Shown: piece by piece, positions 60,982-64,000 of the stretch | How positions within the stretch are numbered: the stretch's first letter is position 1 | Layout: the number at the start of each line of letters is the position of its first letter | Source: a virus | Strand: one strand, 5' to 3' | Length of the DNA stretch: 64,000 nt | IMG/VR virus record: IMGVR_UViG_3300017727_001923 | Location: 85,136 to 149,135 of that record | Position numbers and translations under genes: made by a program | Notes under the pieces: model-generated | What the model was told of the DNA's origin: nothing | Seen by the model: only the letters and a program-made list of their open reading frames with translations | The model's database searches: none

Positions 60982-61014
60982 ACACTTGACAAAGTGTGTT
61001 CTTGTTGTTATAAT
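60982..61014 (+). promoter_or_regulatory. Consensus sigma-70 promoter with operator-like inverted repeat
   Basis: TTGACA (60986-60991) and TATAAT (61009-61014), 17 bp. The -35 is inside ACACTT-GACA-AAGTGT (60982-60997), identical to the copy at 800-815. Confidence 0.82.
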
Positions 61015-61041
61015 AAGTATATAATCAAGAAAGGAGAGATT

Positions 61042-61428
61042 ATGATAAACCTGAAAAACTATGAATGTCCCGACTACGAAAGTGGTCTTTATAAGGGTAT
61101 CCCTATGGAATATAGGAATGCACCTGTTATACAAGAAATCTTGAAGACAAGATTGTTCACTGTGAGATACAGAGGAACGAGTAAGAATGATTACGACAGA
61201 CCACAAGATTTCTGTCACAAAGATTATGCGGATACCTTCGCAATCTATCCATATGCAAACTATGACGAATATCAAACTAAGGACGATTACCTTGGTCTTG
61301 AGAAACCTAAGTACGACCCTGTTGTAAGAAACTACGAAGACCTTAGAAATTTCAGAGATATGCATATAAAATTGACGTGTGAAGTTGCGGATGCAATCGT
61401 AAGAGAAATGACCGAAGGTGTTGCATGA
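61042..61428 (+). CDS. Hypothetical protein, 128 aa
   Basis: I choose ATG 61042, seven bases after AAGGAGAG. An upstream in-frame ATG at 60994 lies within the promoter itself. The sequence is MINLKNYECPDYESGLYKGI, with many Tyr, Asp and Arg residues and a C-terminal helix KLTCEVADAIVREMTEGVA. It is soluble, acidic, and of no family I know. It overlaps the hydrolase gene by four bases. Confidence 0.75.
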   Translation: MINLKNYECPDYESGLYKGIPMEYRNAPVIQEILKTRLFTVRYRGTSKNDYDRPQDFCHKDYADTFAIYPYANYDEYQTKDDYLGLEKPKYDPVVRNYEDLRNFRDMHIKLTCEVADAIVREMTEGVA

Positions 61429-61943
61429 GTCATGATACAATGATGAAGTGGTCTTTCTTAGGACTAATACTATCGGGTCTTTCCCTGTACTGTTCCAATG
61501 CGAATGGTTCTGAGTTAAGGTATCCCTATGAACAAGAGACCTTTTGTCTCGCAAAGAACATCTACTTTGAATCGGGTAATCAACCTCTTGCGGGTAAGAT
61601 TGCAGTTGCACAAGTAGTGTTGAATCGTATGGAACACAAATCATATCCAAAAAATGTATGTGGTGTTGTGTATGATGCAAAGTGGAAAGAAAACTGGAAA
61701 GGTAATATGATGCCTGTCAGGAATCAATGTCAGTTTAGTTGGTTCTGTGACGGTAAGTCAGACGAACCTTTGGACACAAAGACGTGGGAGTTATCCCTAA
61801 AGGTTGCATATGATGTTCTATCAAGACACTATCCAGATATTACTGAAGGTGCAACACATTACCACACACTCTATGTTGACCCATATTGGTCAGATAGTTT
61901 AAACGAAACTGTGAGAATCACAGACCACATTTTTTATAAATAA
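61425..61943 (+). CDS. Secreted SleB/CwlJ-type cell-wall hydrolase
   Basis: 172 residues. An N-terminal hydrophobic segment (about 8-27, KWSFLGLILSGLSLYCSNAN) reads as a signal peptide or anchor. The Hydrolase_2 domain follows: ETFCLAKNIYFESGNQPLAG with Glu in IYFES as likely catalyst, KIAVAQVVLNRMEHKSYPKN, QCQFSWFCDGK and EGATHYHTLYVDPYWSDSL. The family cuts peptidoglycan (lytic transglycosylase or amidase type). A signal peptide would allow lysis without a holin. The Sec or anchor choice is open, and a Cys at 23 also permits lipidation, although the lipobox is not typical. It is expressed from an early-type promoter. Confidence 0.85.
   Translation: MSHDTMMKWSFLGLILSGLSLYCSNANGSELRYPYEQETFCLAKNIYFESGNQPLAGKIAVAQVVLNRMEHKSYPKNVCGVVYDAKWKENWKGNMMPVRNQCQFSWFCDGKSDEPLDTKTWELSLKVAYDVLSRHYPDITEGATHYHTLYVDPYWSDSLNETVRITDHIFYK
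61935..61942 (+). promoter_or_regulatory. T4-type late promoter
   Basis: TATAAATA overlapping the last codons of the hydrolase gene, 11 bases before the ATG at 61954. Confidence 0.65.
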
Positions 61944-61953
61944 GGAATATATT

Positions 61954-62145
61954 ATGTATGAAGTAAGATTAGCAAATACAGGTTTAGACTGTATGAAATG
62001 GTATGCATTCAATACCGCAAAAGAAGCTGTTAAGTTTGTTTTGAAAGAACTACACTGCGTTGGATTTACCGTAGATGGTAAGACCTACGAAGAGAAGTTC
62101 GAAGAAATTGTTTGGGTTGGAAAAGGAAGAATTAATGAAGGTTGA
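61954..62145 (+). CDS. Hypothetical small protein, 63 aa
   Basis: MYEVRLANTGLDCMKWYAFN, then a helix AKEAVKFVLKELHCVGFTVD and a final strand. The compact beta-alpha-beta look suggests a small globular protein. It overlaps the next gene by 11 bases. No family is recognised. Confidence 0.65.
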   Translation: MYEVRLANTGLDCMKWYAFNTAKEAVKFVLKELHCVGFTVDGKTYEEKFEEIVWVGKGRINEG

Positions 62146-62275
62146 TTATCACAGATTAATTAGTAATGCAGTTGCAGCACAAGAACGAAGTGGTACTGAA
62201 TGGGGTAAAATCTATTGGGGACGAGTCATTGAGTTTTTGACAAAAAAGGTGCATGAAGACGAAGTAGTCCATTAA
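62135..62275 (+). CDS. Hypothetical small protein, 46 aa
   Basis: Start at 62135 after AAAGGAAG. The earlier in-frame ATG at 62075 would run deep inside the preceding gene. MKVDYHRLISNAVAAQERSG forms a helix, followed by TEWGKIYWGRVIEFLTKKVH and an acidic end. Unknown function. Confidence 0.6.
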   Translation: MKVDYHRLISNAVAAQERSGTEWGKIYWGRVIEFLTKKVHEDEVVH

Positions 62276-62280
62276 ACTCT

Positions 62281-62288
62281 TATAAATA
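62281..62288 (+). promoter_or_regulatory. T4-type late promoter
   Basis: TATAAATA 26 bases before the tube-like gene at 62315, marking the change from early small genes to a virion gene. Confidence 0.75.
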
Positions 62289-62314
62289 GTAGTATAGACT
62301 ATTAAGAGGACATT

Positions 62315-62842
62315 ATGGCAGTCACATCAAACGTTCAAGTCACAGACGAAGAACTAACAACCAATTTAAATTACTTACAACCTACTGGGTTTAAAGTAAT
62401 TATTGATAGGACTAAGTACCCAAACATGGAGTACTTTGTTCAGTCTGTGTCACATCCTGGCGCTCAATTAACTCCATTGGAATTACCTGTACGTAGGATT
62501 ACATCTGTACCTTTAGCGGGTGACAAACTAACGTTCTCAGAAGTTTCGTTTGATATTATTGTGGACGAAAACATGACATCTTATAAAGAGATGTATAATT
62601 GGATGATTCGTATAGTGAATGAAGGACAAGTATCTGCGGGTGCAAGAGATACAGGAAAACCTACCTATGCGGATATAACTTTATCTGTGTTGTCTAGTCA
62701 CAATAACACTGCACAAAAGATTAGATATCTTGATTGTGTTCCAACTGGATTGGGTGCAATTGAGTTTCAATCCACTTCGGGTGACACTACATATGTCACC
62801 TTCAATGCATCATTTAGGTTCTCACAATTTGAGATTATTTGA
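62315..62842 (+). CDS. Tail-tube-fold virion protein, gp19 paralogue (possible gp3)
   Basis: 175 residues, the same length as gp19 of this phage. YLQPTGFKVIIDRTKYPNME, SVSHPGAQLTPLELPVRRIT, LAGDKLTFSEVSFDIIVDEN and YKEMYNWMIRIVNEGQ line up with the strands and helix of gp19, and ATFNASFRFSQFEI-like strand residues end it. In marine T4-like phages this slot before uvsY is often labelled gp3 (tail completion), but by pattern it is a tube paralogue. A late promoter precedes it. Confidence 0.65.
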   Translation: MAVTSNVQVTDEELTTNLNYLQPTGFKVIIDRTKYPNMEYFVQSVSHPGAQLTPLELPVRRITSVPLAGDKLTFSEVSFDIIVDENMTSYKEMYNWMIRIVNEGQVSAGARDTGKPTYADITLSVLSSHNNTAQKIRYLDCVPTGLGAIEFQSTSGDTTYVTFNASFRFSQFEII

Positions 62843-62868
62843 CATTTAACCCTTTATTATGGTATAAT
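62839..62868 (+). promoter_or_regulatory. Sigma-70-type promoter for uvsY
   Basis: TTGACA (62839-62844) and TATAAT (62863-62868) with 18 bp. The -10 ends five bases before the uvsY ATG at 62874, so the predicted transcript start falls on the start codon. Confidence 0.75.
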
Positions 62869-62873
62869 ACATT

Positions 62874-63329
62874 ATGATTAACTTAGAAAGTATACTTGCT
62901 GAATGGCAAGAAGACAGTATTATTCGCAAAGACGATTATGAACAAGCGTCTATGAATACCCCTAAACTACACGCAAAATACCTTGAGTATTTGTCTCTGA
63001 CCAAACTACGTTTGAAGAAAGCAGAGTTTGACCAAAAAACCTTACTGAAAGATAAGTATCTTTATTACGAAGGTAAGATGCCTGAAGAAGATATGACTGC
63101 ACGTGGTTGGAAGTACGACCCGTTTGATGGTCTGAATCCTAAAGCTTTTACCAAGTCAACTAAAGAGACATTCTATAATGGTGATAAGGATATGCAAGAA
63201 TCTGAAATAAAGATTCAAATGCTTAAAACTACCATAGAAACTCTATCAGAAATTGTGGACAATCTAAAGTGGAGACACCAGACGATTGGAAACATCATTA
63301 GGTGGAGACAATTCGAAAGCGGTATGTAA
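62874..63329 (+). CDS. uvsY: Recombination mediator UvsY
   Basis: 151 residues (T4: 137). MINLESILAEWQEDSIIRKD, YEQASMNTPKLHAKYLEYLS, KYLYYEGKMPEEDM and TIGNIIRWRQFESG agree with UvsY. It loads the UvsX recombinase on gp32-covered ssDNA. The family motif at the N terminus supports this start although no Shine-Dalgarno precedes it. It is followed by uvsW 15 bases later, as in T4 relatives. Confidence 0.92.
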   Translation: MINLESILAEWQEDSIIRKDDYEQASMNTPKLHAKYLEYLSLTKLRLKKAEFDQKTLLKDKYLYYEGKMPEEDMTARGWKYDPFDGLNPKAFTKSTKETFYNGDKDMQESEIKIQMLKTTIETLSEIVDNLKWRHQTIGNIIRWRQFESGM

Positions 63330-63344
63330 GGTATATATAGATGA

Positions 63345-64000
63345 ATGACAATACCTAATACTATTACCGTTGGTCTTAAAGACCACTCCATGATGTTGAT
63401 AGATTGTAATCAACACCAACTCCAAGAACTGCGGGACTACTTTTCTTTCTTTGTGCCTGGCTATAAATTTATGCCTGCATATAAGTCTAGAAGGTGGGAC
63501 GGTAAAATCAAACTATTCAATCAGATAACCCGTGAATTAAATGCGGGTTTATATGAGCATGTAAAGAAATTTTGTTCTGACCGCATGTATCCTCTTCAAT
63601 TACAAGAGACAGATTTTGGTCATCCCGCATTAACCAATCAAGTTAAACACCAAGAACTAATTAAATTCCAAAGTAAACTTAACCTACCGTTTCCATTATA
63701 TGAATATCAATATGATGCGGTAACCCATGGTATAGAAAAGAAACGTTCCGTTTTATTGTCACCAACTGGTTCGGGTAAGTCATTTATTATCTACAACCTT
63801 ATGCGTTGGTATCTAGATAATCACGATAAACAAATACTTATTGTTGTTCCGACAACAAGTCTAGTCGAACAGATGTACAAAGACTTTGAAGATTATGGTT
63901 ATGATGTACAGAATAATGTACATCGTATCTACAGTGGTAAGGACAAGACTACCGACAAACCAGTTATTATCTCTACATGGCAATCAATCCATAGATTTTC
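63345..64000 (+). CDS. uvsW: DNA helicase UvsW, partial (N-terminal ~218 residues)
   Basis: The start at 63345 (MTIPNTITVGLKDHSMMLID) is chosen since an ATG four bases earlier ends after five codons. The N-terminal domain reads HQLQELRDYFSFFVPGYKFM and YKSRRWDGKIKLFNQITREL. The helicase core begins LYEYQYDAVTHGI with Walker A SPTGSGKS (139-146) and motif Ia LIVVPTTSLVEQM. It is cut by the window end in motif Ic, IISTWQSIHRFS. UvsW resolves branched recombination and replication intermediates and, in T4, shuts off origin use late. Confidence 0.95.
   Translation, partial: MTIPNTITVGLKDHSMMLIDCNQHQLQELRDYFSFFVPGYKFMPAYKSRRWDGKIKLFNQITRELNAGLYEHVKKFCSDRMYPLQLQETDFGHPALTNQVKHQELIKFQSKLNLPFPLYEYQYDAVTHGIEKKRSVLLSPTGSGKSFIIYNLMRWYLDNHDKQILIVVPTTSLVEQMYKDFEDYGYDVQNNVHRIYSGKDKTTDKPVIISTWQSIHRF

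Noticed and set aside
60964-61680. 238-codon minus-strand frame across three plus-strand genes
   Set aside because: It spans a consensus plus-strand promoter and start sites of well-supported genes. The His/Ile/Leu/Cys-rich product has no domain pattern.
1-64000. tRNA genes, transposons, integrase or attachment sites
   Set aside because: No cloverleaf-like segment, transposase, integrase or terminal repeat was recognised. Non-coding gaps are all well below 300 bases and hold promoters or terminators.

Overview
The window is a stretch of the genome of a T4-superfamily myovirus (contractile tail, T4-type module order) of the marine cyanophage/pelagiphage kind. It is AT-rich and tightly packed, with start/stop overlaps between most neighbours. 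It carries recognisable counterparts of T4 genes 33, 32, 26, 54, 48, 4, 53, 27, 5, 25, 6, 7, 8, 13-23, uvsY and uvsW. Late promoters are of the T4 type (TATAAATA). Early promoters are near-consensus host sigma-70 promoters (TTGACA, mostly 17 bp, TATAAT). The host is not named by the sequence. A secreted outer-membrane barrel and an E. coli-like IscU point to a Gram-negative proteobacterium.

Layout. 1-766: two minus-strand genes of unknown function. 858-3604: small early-type genes of unknown function plus a DUF2693-like protein. 3594-4875: late co-activator gp33 and ssDNA-binding gp32, closed by a UUCG-loop terminator. 4937-6412: a phage-encoded TonB-dependent-receptor-like outer-membrane protein. 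6404-13246 (minus): gp4, a B12-type radical SAM enzyme, a conserved protein, a gp54-like tube protein, a gp26-like chaperone with a predicted -1 frameshift extension, a tape-measure-like protein, IscU and IscA. 13302-26903 (plus): gp48, gp53, gp27-like hub, a gp5 split over three genes, gp25, gp6, a short gp7-like protein, a fibre protein and gp8. 26913-47458: tail fibre and appendage region. It includes two giant tetrapeptide-repeat proteins, a glycosyltransferase, a 2OG-Fe(II) oxygenase-like protein and a 1749-residue fibre with a cupredoxin domain. 47474-59435: neck, terminase, sheath, tube, portal, prohead core, protease, scaffold and capsid. 59502-60377 (minus): Dam methylase. 60499-62275: small early genes and a secreted SleB-type cell-wall hydrolase. 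62315-64000: a tube-like protein, uvsY and the start of uvsW.

How it fits together. gp13-gp23 build head, neck, tube and sheath. The two divergent blocks around 13.26 kb build the baseplate and hub. gp32, uvsY and uvsW serve replication and recombination, and gp33 with TATAAATA promoters drives late expression. Set on this core is an unusual metal-related set: outer-membrane receptor, IscU, IscA, radical SAM enzyme, Fe(II) oxygenase-like protein and a copper-site fold in a fibre. A separate set may modify the fibres: glycosyltransferase and oxygenase next to repeat proteins full of N-[YF]-[ST]. Codon choice also seems shaped by DNA-level site constraints: no GATC was noticed, and every Pro-Gly pair seen is written CCWGGC.
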